Positions 53,370 to 61,168 of a stretch of DNA of 64,000 bases are shown piece after piece (position 1 is the stretch's first letter; every line of letters starts with the position of its first letter). The notes beneath the pieces are model-generated. The model did no database searches. It was given only the letters and a program-made list of their open reading frames with translations, and had not been told where the DNA came from. This stretch comes from an uncultured Alistipes sp. (GTDB lineage: Bacteria; Bacteroidota; Bacteroidia; Bacteroidales; Rikenellaceae). A program made the translations under genes and the position numbers. The stretch lies in assembly GCA_910576555.1 (NCBI GenBank), contig CAJTIY010000002.1, positions 184,388 to 248,387 on the forward strand. Reading direction: 5' to 3'.

Positions 53370-53912
53370 ATGGCTGTTAAAATTCGTCTGGCACGCCACG
53401 GCAAGAAGGGCTACGCCTTCTACCACGTCGTTGCCGCAGATAGCAGAGCGCCGCGTGACGGTAAATTCATCGAGAAGCTGGGTACCTACAACCCCAACAC
53501 GAATCCTGCTACGATCGATCTGGACTTCGAGAAAGCCCTGAATTGGTTGCTCAAAGGCGCACAACCTACGGATACCTGCCGTGCCATCCTCTCCTACAAG
53601 GGCGTGCTCTACAAGAAGCACCTGCTGGGCGGCGTAGCGAAGGGCGCATTCACCGAGACCGAGGCCGAGGCCCGTTTCAACAAGTGGATGGAGGCCAAGA
53701 ACGGCAAGATCGAGGCGAAGACCAACAAGCTCGCATCGGATGCCAAGTCGGCCGAGAAGGCCCGTCTGGCCGCCGAGGCGAAGGTGAACGAGGATCGCGC
53801 CAAAGCGATCGCCGAGAAGAAGGCCGAGGCTGCGAAGGCCGCCGAGGAGGCCGCTGCCGCTGCTGCGGAGGAGGCTGCCGCCGAGGCTCCGGAGGCTCCC
53901 GCCGCCGAATAG
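53370..53912 (+). CDS. rpsP: 30S ribosomal protein S16 with charged C-terminal extension
   Basis: 180 residues. Residues 1-~85 are the conserved S16 core (MAVKIRLARHGKKGYAFYHV, SRAPRDGKFIEKLGTYNP). The remaining ~95 are a Lys/Ala/Glu-rich helix ending in an Ala/Glu tail, typical of Bacteroidota S16. S16 is needed for 30S assembly. A terminator follows immediately, so it is not in one simple operon with rimM. Codon use is less GC-biased than its neighbours, as expected for a highly expressed gene. Confidence 0.97.
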   Translation: MAVKIRLARHGKKGYAFYHVVAADSRAPRDGKFIEKLGTYNPNTNPATIDLDFEKALNWLLKGAQPTDTCRAILSYKGVLYKKHLLGGVAKGAFTETEAEARFNKWMEAKNGKIEAKTNKLASDAKSAEKARLAAEAKVNEDRAKAIAEKKAEAAKAAEEAAAAAAEEAAAEAPEAPAAE

Positions 53913-53933
53913 GTATTCGCCCATGCGATAGAA

Positions 53934-53974
53934 ACGGTAGATTCCCCTTTCCGGGGAGTTTGCCGTTTTTTTTT
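53934..53974 (+). terminator. Terminator of rpsP
   Basis: Imperfect stem ACGGTAGATTCCCC / GGGGAGTTTGCCGT followed by a run of nine T, about 20 bases after the rpsP stop. Confidence 0.8.
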
Positions 53975-54041
53975 CGTCCCATTCGCTGCGTGGATGGTGC
54001 TCTCGCGCGGCATGATCGGGCTGTCGTTCGCCGCTGCGCAC

Positions 54042-54346
54042 GGCTTATTCGTATCTCGAAGATACTTTCGTCTCGGCAAACCGCAGGCAAGCTTGCTTTT
54101 GTTCTCGACTTATTCGTATCTTTGACTTCGTCGAAGATACTTCGCCTCAACAAAACCCAAACAAGTTTGGTTTTGTATTCGGCTTATTCGTATCTTTGGC
54201 TGCGCCCAAGATACTCCGTCTCGGCATAATCAAGCTGTCGCTTGCTTCTGCGCTCGACTTTTCGTATCTTTGACTTCGTCGAAGATACTTCGCCTCAACA
54301 AAACCCAAACAAGTTTGGTTTTGTATTCGGCTTATTCGTATCTTTG
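54042..54346 (+). repeat. Array of 74-bp promoter-carrying repeats upstream of rimM
   Basis: GTATCT(TTG) marks occur at 54051, 54116, 54190, 54264 and 54338: one 65-base unit, then three units of exactly 74 bases. Units 54116-54189 and 54264-54337 are identical. In each unit GTATCTTTGAC...GTCGAAGATAC forms a hairpin over the -7 box, and an AAACAAGTTTGG- or CAAGCTTGC-type palindrome carries a TTTG/CTTG about 21 bases before the next TATCTTTG. The last box lies 22 bases before the rimM ATG. Same family as 47273-47427. Confidence 0.88.
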
Positions 54347-54368
54347 CACCCTCCTCAACCGTTCCGAT

Positions 54369-54911
54369 ATGATCGTTCCAGCCGGTAGAATCAACAAACG
54401 CTTCGGCACCGAAGGCGGGGTGATGCTCTCGCTCTATCCCGCATTTCCCGACGACTTCGCCGTCGATACGCCCCTTTTCGTCCGCATCGACGGACTCGAC
54501 GTTCCGCTCTACTGCGACCGCTTCGAGCGTCGCGGCATGGCGGGCGCCGTCGCGGCCTTCGCCGATTTCGACACCGAACGCCGCGCGCAGGAGCTCGTGG
54601 GGCTCGAATTCGGCATCGCCGACGAGGAGGAGGGCGATGACGACGAGTTTTTCCTCGAGGATCTGATCGGCTTCGCCGCCGAGGTCGAGGAGCTCGTCGC
54701 GGAGCCTGCCTCGAAGGAGGAGCACCCCGCGCGCCGTTGCGTCGCAGGCCGTCTGACCGACTACTACGACAGCGAGGCCAATCCGCTGTTCGAGCTCGAG
54801 ATCGGGGGGCGCAGCGTGCTGGTGCCCGCCGTCGAGGAGTTCATCGCCGGCATCGATTTCGAGGGCCGCAAGGTCCGTTTCATCCTGCCCGAAGGGCTGC
54901 TCGAACTGTAG
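54369..54911 (+). CDS. rimM: Ribosome maturation factor RimM
   Basis: 180 residues. N-terminal beta-barrel (IVPAGRINKRFGTEGGVML) and C-terminal PRC-barrel-like domain (LVPAVEEFIAGIDFEGRKVRFILPEGLLEL, split at GIDF). RimM helps 30S head maturation around S19. In most bacteria it is cotranscribed with rpsP; here a terminator and a repeat array lie between them, and the final repeat unit supplies a promoter. The ATG at 54369 is chosen because longer readings run into the repeats. mnmA begins three bases after the stop. Confidence 0.93.
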   Translation: MIVPAGRINKRFGTEGGVMLSLYPAFPDDFAVDTPLFVRIDGLDVPLYCDRFERRGMAGAVAAFADFDTERRAQELVGLEFGIADEEEGDDDEFFLEDLIGFAAEVEELVAEPASKEEHPARRCVAGRLTDYYDSEANPLFELEIGGRSVLVPAVEEFIAGIDFEGRKVRFILPEGLLEL

Positions 54912-54914
54912 CGT

Positions 54915-56195
54915 ATGGCACGCGTGGTCGTAGGACTCTCGGGCGGCGTCGACTCGTCGGTGGCCGCCTACCTGCTCAAGCGGCAGGGGCATGACGTGAC
55001 GGGGCTCTTCATGGTCAACTGGCACGACACGACGGGCACGCTCGAGGGCGACTGCCCGTGGCGCGACGACCGTCTGTTCGCCGAGCTGGTGGCCAAGCGG
55101 CTCGACATCCCGTTGAAGGTGGTCGACCTCTCGGAGGCATACCGTACGCGCGTGGTCGACTACATGTTCGCCGAGTACGAGCGGGGACGCACGCCCAATC
55201 CCGACGTGCTGTGCAACCGCGAGATCAAGTTCGACGTCTTCCTGAAGGAGGCGCTCGCGCTGGGCGCCGAGTACGTCGCCACGGGCCACTACTGCCGCAA
55301 GGCCGAGGAGCTCCGGCCGGACGGCACGACGGTCTTCCGGCTGCTCGCGGGCAGCGATCCCAACAAGGACCAGAGCTACTTCCTCTGTCAGCTCGCGCAG
55401 GAGCAGCTGCGCTATGCGCTCTTCCCGGTGGGCGGACTGCTCAAGCCCGAGGTGCGGCGCATCGCCGAGGAGCAGGGCCTCGCCACGGCCAAGCGCAAGG
55501 ATTCGCAGGGCATCTGCTTCGTGGGAAAGGTCGATCTTCCGGTCTTCCTCCAGCAGAAACTGGCCGCCAAGCGGGGCAACGTGCACGAAATCAAGGCCGG
55601 GTGGCCCAAATACGGAACATCGGAGCGAGGCGGGACGTCGCCCGGTGCCGCCGGCGATGCGGTCGGCGGCGGTCCGGCGGCCGATGCGGCTGCGGACGAA
55701 GGTGCTGCGACGACGATCGATGCGCCGACGACCGAGCGGCTGCGCGCGCTGGCTGCGCCGTGGCGCTATACGGTGCGCGACGGCAAGAAGATCGGCGAGC
55801 ACGGAGGCGCCCATTTCTACACGGTGGGGCAGCGCAAGGGGCTCGGGATCGGCGGCCGGCGGGAGTCGCTGTTCGTGCTCGCGACCGACGTCGCGGCCAA
55901 TGTCGTCTACGTGGGCGAGGGCGATGCGCACCCCGGGCTGTGGCGCCCCGCGCTCTTCATCGCCGCCCGGGAGGTGCACTGGCTCGACCCGGCCGAGGCG
56001 ATGCGTCCGGGCGAAAGCCGCCGCTACCGCGTGCGCATCCGCTACCGGCAGCCGTTGCAGGAGGCGACGCTCCACCGGCGCGAGGAGGGGCTCTACATCC
56101 TCTTCGACGCGCCGCAGCGGGGCATCGCGGCGGGGCAGTTCGCCGCGTGGTACGACGGCGACGTGCTGGCGGGGTCGGGCGCGATCGCCGAATAG
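54915..56195 (+). CDS. mnmA: tRNA-specific 2-thiouridylase
   Basis: 426 residues. MnmA activates U34 of Lys/Glu/Gln tRNAs with ATP and inserts sulfur. PP-loop GLSGGVDSSVAAYLL (~7-21), first catalytic Cys in NPDVLCNREIKF (~100), second in DSQGICFVGKVDL (~200). A Gly/Ala-rich stretch (~238-262, SPGAAGDAVGGGPAADAAAD) lengthens the linker before the C-terminal barrel (YTVGQRKGLGIGG). Insertions here are usual in Bacteroidota, but this one is low complexity. Confidence 0.95.
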   Translation: MARVVVGLSGGVDSSVAAYLLKRQGHDVTGLFMVNWHDTTGTLEGDCPWRDDRLFAELVAKRLDIPLKVVDLSEAYRTRVVDYMFAEYERGRTPNPDVLCNREIKFDVFLKEALALGAEYVATGHYCRKAEELRPDGTTVFRLLAGSDPNKDQSYFLCQLAQEQLRYALFPVGGLLKPEVRRIAEEQGLATAKRKDSQGICFVGKVDLPVFLQQKLAAKRGNVHEIKAGWPKYGTSERGGTSPGAAGDAVGGGPAADAAADEGAATTIDAPTTERLRALAAPWRYTVRDGKKIGEHGGAHFYTVGQRKGLGIGGRRESLFVLATDVAANVVYVGEGDAHPGLWRPALFIAAREVHWLDPAEAMRPGESRRYRVRIRYRQPLQEATLHRREEGLYILFDAPQRGIAAGQFAAWYDGDVLAGSGAIAE

Positions 56196-56291
56196 AGGCG
56201 CCGATCGCCCGCCGGTTCCTGCGTGCGGACACGATCATGAAGTTAAACGAATCCCGACCGAAGCAACGGACCGAAGCATACGATCGAACCT

Positions 56292-57452
56292 ATGACCCGA
56301 ACGACAACCGAACATCCGGCCGCGGCATTCGCCGACACCAAACCTCATTACGACATCCTCGACGGACTGCGCGGCGTCGCCGCCCTGCTCGTCATCTGGT
56401 ACCATGTCTTCGAGGGATTCGCCACGAGCCCCCTCGACCAGCGGTTCAACCATGGCTATCTGGCCGTCGACTTCTTCTTCCTGCTTTCGGGCTTCGTCAT
56501 CGGCTACGCCTACGACGACCGCTGGCGGGGGCGTATGACGCTCGGGGCGTTTTTCAGGCGGCGCCTCATCCGGTTGCACCCGATGGTCGTGTTGGCGGCC
56601 GTGCTGGGGGCCGTCGCCTTCTGCCTGCAGGGGAGCGTGCGGTGGGACGGCACGCCGGTCGCCTTTCCGACGGTGCTGGCGGCCATGCTGCTGGCCATGC
56701 TGCTCCTCCCGGTGGCACCCGGCGCGGGCGCCGAGGTGCGCGGCAACGGCGAGATGTTTCCGCTCAACGGTCCGAGCTGGTCGCTCTTCTTCGAATACAT
56801 AGGCAACATCCTCTATGCGCTCGTGCTGCGGCGGCTCTCGACGCGCGCCCTCGCGGCGCTCGTCGCCCTTACGGGAGCGGGTCTCGCCGCCTTCGCCGTG
56901 GGCGACCTCTCGGGCTTCGGGCACCTCGGCGTGGGGTGGTCGCTCGGCGACCATAACCTGCTCGGGGGGCTGCTGCGCCTCGCCTTCTCGTTCCCGGCGG
57001 GCCTGCTCCTCGCGCGCAACTTCCGGCCCGTGGCCGTGCGGGGCGCGTTCTGGATCTGCTCCGCGGCCCTCGCCCTGCTGCTGGCCGTGCCCCATGCAGG
57101 CGGCGCGGAGGCGCTGTGGCTCAACGGCATCTACGACTCCGTGTGCGTCTTGGTCTGCTTCCCCGCGCTGCTGTGGCTCGGGGCTTCGGGCCGCACGACC
57201 GACCGGACCTCGACGGGCGTCTGCCGTTTTCTGGGCGACATCTCCTATCCGGTCTACATCATCCACTATCCCTCCATGTACCTCTTCTATGCGTGGCTGT
57301 GGCGCGGCGAGCCGATCGGCTTCGACCGGGCGTGGCCCGTCGCCGCGGGGTTGTTCGCCGGCAATATCGTGCTGGCCTACGGCTGCCTGAAACTCTACGA
57401 CGAACCGGTGCGCCGGTGGCTGGCGCGCAGGTTTCTGGATGTGTCGAAATAA
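56292..57452 (+). CDS. Acyltransferase-3 (OafA/NodX-type) membrane protein
   Basis: 386 residues, ten or so membrane helices. The family start YDILDGLRGVAALLVIWYHV carries the conserved Arg and His, and FFFLLSGFVIGYAYDDRW follows. These enzymes O-acetylate or O-succinylate sugars or antibiotics on the membrane. The substrate is not indicated; no polysaccharide cluster is nearby. An MFS gene follows after 15 bases, so they probably form one transcript. Confidence 0.88.
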   Translation: MTRTTTEHPAAAFADTKPHYDILDGLRGVAALLVIWYHVFEGFATSPLDQRFNHGYLAVDFFFLLSGFVIGYAYDDRWRGRMTLGAFFRRRLIRLHPMVVLAAVLGAVAFCLQGSVRWDGTPVAFPTVLAAMLLAMLLLPVAPGAGAEVRGNGEMFPLNGPSWSLFFEYIGNILYALVLRRLSTRALAALVALTGAGLAAFAVGDLSGFGHLGVGWSLGDHNLLGGLLRLAFSFPAGLLLARNFRPVAVRGAFWICSAALALLLAVPHAGGAEALWLNGIYDSVCVLVCFPALLWLGASGRTTDRTSTGVCRFLGDISYPVYIIHYPSMYLFYAWLWRGEPIGFDRAWPVAAGLFAGNIVLAYGCLKLYDEPVRRWLARRFLDVSK

Positions 57453-57467
57453 TCTCCCTTTGCAGCC

Positions 57468-58859
57468 GTGAACGCACCGCAATCCATCCCCGACGGACTT
57501 CCGATGCCCCGCCGGCTCGGAGCCATCCTCGCCGTGGCGTTCGGCGTGGGACTCGCCGTGCTCGACGGCGCCGTGGCCAACGTCGCGCTGCCGACGATCG
57601 GGGCGCGGCTCGACATCTCGGCCGCCGATTCGGTGTGGATCGTCAACGCCTACCAGCTGGCCGTCATGGTGTCGCTGCTCTCCTTCTCGGCGCTGGGCGA
57701 GACGATCGGCTACCGGAGGATTTACGTCGCGGGGCTCGCGCTCTTCACGCTCGCCTCGGCGGGCTGCGCGGCGGCCGGATCCTTCGCCGGGCTCGTCGCG
57801 GCGCGCGTCGTGCAGGGCTTCGGCGCCGCGGCCGTCACGTCGGTCAACACCACCCTCATCCGGATCATCTACCCGCGGGCGCAGCTGGGCCGCGGCATGG
57901 GGCTCAACGCCACGGTCGTCGCCGTCTCGTCGGTCGCGGGCCCGAGCGTCGCCGCCGCGATCCTCTCGGTCGCCGAGTGGCCGTGGCTGTTCGCCGTCAA
58001 TATCCCGGTCGGCATCGTCGCCGTGGCGTTGAGCCGCCGGTTCCTGCCGCAGAATCCCGTGCGTACGACCGGGCGCCGCTTCCGCTGGAGCGACGCCGCG
58101 ATGAACGCCCTGACGTTCGGATTGCTGATGGCCTCGGTCGAGTCCTACTCGCACGGCGTCGACCCGCGTCTGGCCGCCGCCGGCATCGCGCTGTTCGTCG
58201 CGGTCGGCCTTCTCTTCGTGCGGGGACAGCTGCGGCGGCCCTTCCCGATGCTGCCGTTCGATCTGCTGCGCAAGCCGCTCTTCTCGGTCTCGGTGGCCAC
58301 CTCCGTATGCTCCTACTTCGGGCAGATGCTCGCAATGGTGGCGCTGCCCTTCTACCTGCAGCACACGTGCGGTTACGACGCCGTGACCACGGGGCTGCTG
58401 CTCACGGCATGGCCCGCCGTGATCGTGGTCGCCGCACCGACGGCGGGGCTGCTGACCGAACGCCTCCATGCGGGCGCACTCGGCGGTGCGGGCCTCTCAC
58501 TCATGGCCGCGGGGCTCTTTCTGCTGGCGACGCTGCCCGAGGGCGCTGCGGCGGGCGACATCGTGTGGCGGCTGATGCTCTGCGGTGCCGGCTTCGGGCT
58601 GTTCCAGTCGCCCAACAACAGCCTGCTCATCGCCTCGGCGCCGCCCGAGCGGAGCGGCAGCGCGAGCGGCATGCTCGCCACGGCCCGTCTGCTGGGGCAG
58701 ACCGCGGGCGCCGCGACGATGGCCCTGCTGTTTCGCCTCGCGCCCGGGCACAGTACCCGGGCCGCACTGTGGCTGGCCGGCGGCACGGCGCTCGTCGGTG
58801 CGCTGTTCGGCCTTTCGCGGATCGGCCTTCCGCTGCCCGAGGGGCTGCGACGGAAATAG
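57468..58859 (+). CDS. MFS exporter, DHA2/EmrB-type
   Basis: 463 residues from a GTG start, 12-14 membrane helices. DHA2 features: VLDGAVANVALPTIGARL (motif D1-like), WIVNAYQLAVMVSLL, GETIGYRRIYVAGL (motif A-like) and RVVQGFGAAAVTSV (motif B). Proton-driven export of drugs, dyes or bile-type compounds is the family role; the substrate is unknown. It is probably cotranscribed with the acyltransferase. A terminator follows within 20 bases. Confidence 0.88.
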   Translation: MNAPQSIPDGLPMPRRLGAILAVAFGVGLAVLDGAVANVALPTIGARLDISAADSVWIVNAYQLAVMVSLLSFSALGETIGYRRIYVAGLALFTLASAGCAAAGSFAGLVAARVVQGFGAAAVTSVNTTLIRIIYPRAQLGRGMGLNATVVAVSSVAGPSVAAAILSVAEWPWLFAVNIPVGIVAVALSRRFLPQNPVRTTGRRFRWSDAAMNALTFGLLMASVESYSHGVDPRLAAAGIALFVAVGLLFVRGQLRRPFPMLPFDLLRKPLFSVSVATSVCSYFGQMLAMVALPFYLQHTCGYDAVTTGLLLTAWPAVIVVAAPTAGLLTERLHAGALGGAGLSLMAAGLFLLATLPEGAAAGDIVWRLMLCGAGFGLFQSPNNSLLIASAPPERSGSASGMLATARLLGQTAGAATMALLFRLAPGHSTRAALWLAGGTALVGALFGLSRIGLPLPEGLRRK

Positions 58860-58877
58860 ACAGGGAGCGTACGACGA

Positions 58878-58914
58878 AAAAAGCCATGCAGGGGGATTCC
58901 TTGCATGGCTTTTC
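58878..58914. terminator. Bidirectional terminator after MFS gene / former tRNA-Thr end
   Basis: AAAAAGCCATGC / GCATGGCTTTT hairpin with A and T runs on either side. On the minus strand it directly follows the 30-base tRNA-Thr fragment, so it may be that tRNA's original terminator. Confidence 0.8.
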
Positions 58915-58944
58915 GAGCTGTTGACGAGGCTTGAACTCGTGACC
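58915..58944 (-). pseudogene. Duplicated 3' end of tRNA-Thr (att-like site)
   Basis: 30 bases identical to 60983-61012, i.e. the T-arm and 3' acceptor half of tRNA-Thr(GGU), without the 5' half. This is what an integration event at the tRNA 3' end leaves behind. Confidence 0.85.
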
Positions 58945-59016
58945 ACTCTGCCGGAAAAAACGCGCGGGAAAAATATCCACGCTCCGCTCTCTCCTTTTAA
59001 AAGAGTATTTGCTGCT

Positions 59017-59061
59017 GTAAAATTCTTTAAAAAACTCAAAGAAATTTAAAGGATTTTAATG
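59017..59061. repeat. 45-bp direct repeat, copy 1 (after fic)
   Basis: Begins GTAAAATTCTTTAAAA and ends TTTTAATG, with an imperfect ATTCTTTAAA/TTTAAAGGAT inverted repeat. It starts two bases beyond the fic stop. About 38 of 45 bases match copy 2 (60396-60440). Confidence 0.8.
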
Positions 59062-59062
59062 T

Positions 59063-60364
59063 TTAATCGACCAGCTCTTCGAACTTCATACTTCTTGCAT
59101 ATATGTTTTTCACTTTGTTTACGGGTATGATGTCTACATAGCCAAGTTTTACCAGTCCCTCCAAATCCCCTTTTGCCGTCGGATAAGATACATTCATGCG
59201 TGTCTGAATTTCCTTGACGGAGAATGTAAGGTTGGGAGAATCGTTATACCATTTGATAATTTGAGCTTGGCGAGCGTTTATATTGCCCAATTTCAAAAAA
59301 TCGGAAGTTTGCTGTTGGTCATCTATTTTTCGTTGAATATACTGTCTGAGTTCATTATAGGCTAAACTGACCGCCCGTAAATGGTAGGCTACAAAATAAC
59401 CCAAATCGTTTCCATCGCATTCGGTATATAAATAGGCTTTTTCGTATTGTCGTTTACTTCGACTGATTATACGAGAAATGGAGAGATATTCAGTCAGCCA
59501 ATATCCTTTACGGAGCATATACCAGTAGAATATGGCACGGGCAGTACGCCCGTTTCCATCTACGAACGGATGAATGAATGCGATTAAGAAATGAATGATG
59601 ATTCCCTTAACGATGGGATGAATGAATACGCCATTGAAATCATCGTCATTGAATAGGCTGCATATGCTGTCGATCAGTCCCTCGATCTCGCTGCAATCGG
59701 GTGGGGTGTGAATCGTTTCGTGAGTGATCCCGTCTTCGACGACCACATTGTTGTCTGTACGGAACTGACCTTCATCGTTGCTGTCGTCCAATGTCCTGTA
59801 AGTCATCAGTCGGTGGAGATGCAATAAGGTCTCTTTCGTAAATTCCTCGTCTTTGTGCTGAAGGATGAAACGGATCGTTTCATAATTGTTATGGATCATC
59901 TGTTCCCCCCGCGTCCGCGGAGAAATAGATTTCCGCAACATATCTTTTGCGATTTTTCGAGTCGTAGCAGCTCCTTCCATCTGACTGGAAGCAATCGCCT
60001 CCTCCATATTGGAACTGATCAGATAACGATTCTTATCCGCTTCGGGAATAAAACTTTGCGTCCCCAAATATCCGCCCAGATTCATGTCGAATTCATGGCA
60101 CAGCTGCTGCATGTGGTCTGTCACGTATAATTTGAACCGGTAATTGCCTATTCCCAATGTTCTGGCAAACATACGCGACAACTTGACACAAGCCCATAAA
60201 TCTTGTGCGAGTATTTTGTCCGGAAGATGTTTGTATTTAATCTCCGTCCAATATTGGTACTGCTTATTGATCTCGTTCACCATATCGGCGATTTCCGGAT
60301 CGCAACTCATACGGAGTGCCTTATCGAAATCTTCTTTGCGTATTTTCGGAGGAGATTCTATCAT
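59063..60364 (-). CDS. Fic-domain protein (AMPylase-type), class II
   Basis: 433 residues. Fic enzymes transfer AMP or related groups to target hydroxyls. The active-site loop IHPFVDGNGRTAR (His265, Asp269, Arg273) is intact. The self-inhibitory helix motif SSQMEG (Ser126...Glu130-Gly131) lies N-terminal of the core, defining class II. The last ~70 residues form a winged helix (FSVKEIQTRMNVSYPTAKGDLEGL), so it may bind DNA. Codon use is AT-rich and unlike neighbours, a sign of transfer. No separate antitoxin is next to it. Confidence 0.93.
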   Translation of the reverse strand: MIESPPKIRKEDFDKALRMSCDPEIADMVNEINKQYQYWTEIKYKHLPDKILAQDLWACVKLSRMFARTLGIGNYRFKLYVTDHMQQLCHEFDMNLGGYLGTQSFIPEADKNRYLISSNMEEAIASSQMEGAATTRKIAKDMLRKSISPRTRGEQMIHNNYETIRFILQHKDEEFTKETLLHLHRLMTYRTLDDSNDEGQFRTDNNVVVEDGITHETIHTPPDCSEIEGLIDSICSLFNDDDFNGVFIHPIVKGIIIHFLIAFIHPFVDGNGRTARAIFYWYMLRKGYWLTEYLSISRIISRSKRQYEKAYLYTECDGNDLGYFVAYHLRAVSLAYNELRQYIQRKIDDQQQTSDFLKLGNINARQAQIIKWYNDSPNLTFSVKEIQTRMNVSYPTAKGDLEGLVKLGYVDIIPVNKVKNIYARSMKFEELVD

Positions 60365-60387
60365 ATCTCATCTAATTCTTGTATGTG

Positions 60388-60395
60388 CAAATGTA
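60388..60395 (-). promoter_or_regulatory. -7 promoter element for fic
   Basis: TACATTTG on the minus strand, 23 bases before the fic ATG. The adjoining 45-bp repeat covers the -33 region, so its palindrome could be an operator. Confidence 0.6.
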
Positions 60396-60440
60396 GTAAA
60401 ATTCTTTAAAATGCTTGAAGAACTTTAAAGAATCTTAATG
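60396..60440. repeat. 45-bp direct repeat, copy 2 (fic promoter side)
   Basis: Contains a perfect inverted repeat, ATTCTTTAAA (60401-60410) and TTTAAAGAAT (60424-60433). It abuts the fic -7 box and also overlaps the 3' end of the small minus-strand ORF. Confidence 0.8.
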
Positions 60441-60606
60441 TTGCTCCTTGCACGAATTGCTCCAAATGTCGCTCTTTGAATCCGGTCGGCGGGAGTTTGA
60501 AATCGTTCTGCGTGCCGTCCGTCGCTGTAGATGTAAAGCCGACGGCGTCGCTCTTGTCGTGATTGGCAAACAGGTTCGCGCTGAAAGGTAAATGGAACGT
60601 TTCCAT
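60406..60606 (-). CDS. Small ORF of unknown function upstream of fic
   Basis: 66 residues, METFHLPFSANLFANHDKSD onward. The start at 60606 has a textbook Shine-Dalgarno (GGAGG at 60615-60619, 8 bases away), and a TATCTTTG promoter box lies at 60712-60719. The last dozen codons lie in the 45-bp repeat, so the gene may have been cut short when the repeat arrived. It is not similar to anything I recognise. It could be a fragment, or a small partner of Fic. Confidence 0.4.
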   Translation of the reverse strand: METFHLPFSANLFANHDKSDAVGFTSTATDGTQNDFKLPPTGFKERHLEQFVQGATLRFFKVLQAF

Positions 60607-60711
60607 CTTCTTTTCCTCCGGCGGATGGGCCGGCACCGTCATCGATCATACCGCCTTACAAAGTCCGGCTTTGTTCAAACGCGCTCACGCCTGACCGCTT
60701 CGAAACCGTCG

Positions 60712-60719
60712 CAAAGATA
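60712..60719 (-). promoter_or_regulatory. -7 promoter element for the small ORF
   Basis: TATCTTTG on the minus strand, 105 bases before the small ORF's ATG. Between 60720 and 60940 I see no supportable gene. Confidence 0.45.
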
Positions 60720-60942
60720 TGACGGACAACGTAGGTACTCAGATCGGTTGCCGATCACAGCCGGTTACTCCGCTCTTTCCGTTCCCGGTTTATATGGATC
60801 ACAACCTTATGCACCCTGTCGTGAATCTGTTGTTCGGTACGATGCACACGATGGTCGGGGATAGCAGATTCGGGGTACGCAATGGGTACGACACCGTGCC
60901 GTATATTACGTCTTCACCCACTTTTTCTACGCCGAACAGCAC

Positions 60943-60974
60943 AAAAAAAGAGATTGCAAATTTTGCAATCTCTT
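60943..60974 (-). terminator. Terminator of tRNA-Thr(GGU)
   Basis: 13-bp perfect stem AAGAGATTGCAAA / TTTGCAATCTCTT followed on the minus strand by a run of T, ten bases past the tRNA 3' end. Confidence 0.85.
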
Positions 60975-60983
60975 GATTTTCAG

Positions 60984-61055
<72 letters not shown>

Positions 61056-61076
61056 GATTTCCTCATTCGAGTGGTG

Positions 61077-61084
61077 CAAAAGTA
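61077..61084 (-). promoter_or_regulatory. -7 promoter element for tRNA-Thr(GGU)
   Basis: TACTTTTG on the minus strand, 21 bases before the tRNA 5' end. Confidence 0.65.
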
Positions 61085-61168
61085 CGCAAGAAAAATGAAA
61101 AGACCAAAAAATTGCACGATTTTCCCGATTATTTTCTAACTTTACTTCCCAATCATAACCCAATTTCG

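Noticed and set aside
58497..59039. Minus-strand ORF joining the region after fic to the antisense of the MFS gene
   Set aside because: It reads through the tRNA fragment and terminator, and its frame does not continue that of the small ORF upstream of fic, so it does not show a gene split by the cassette.
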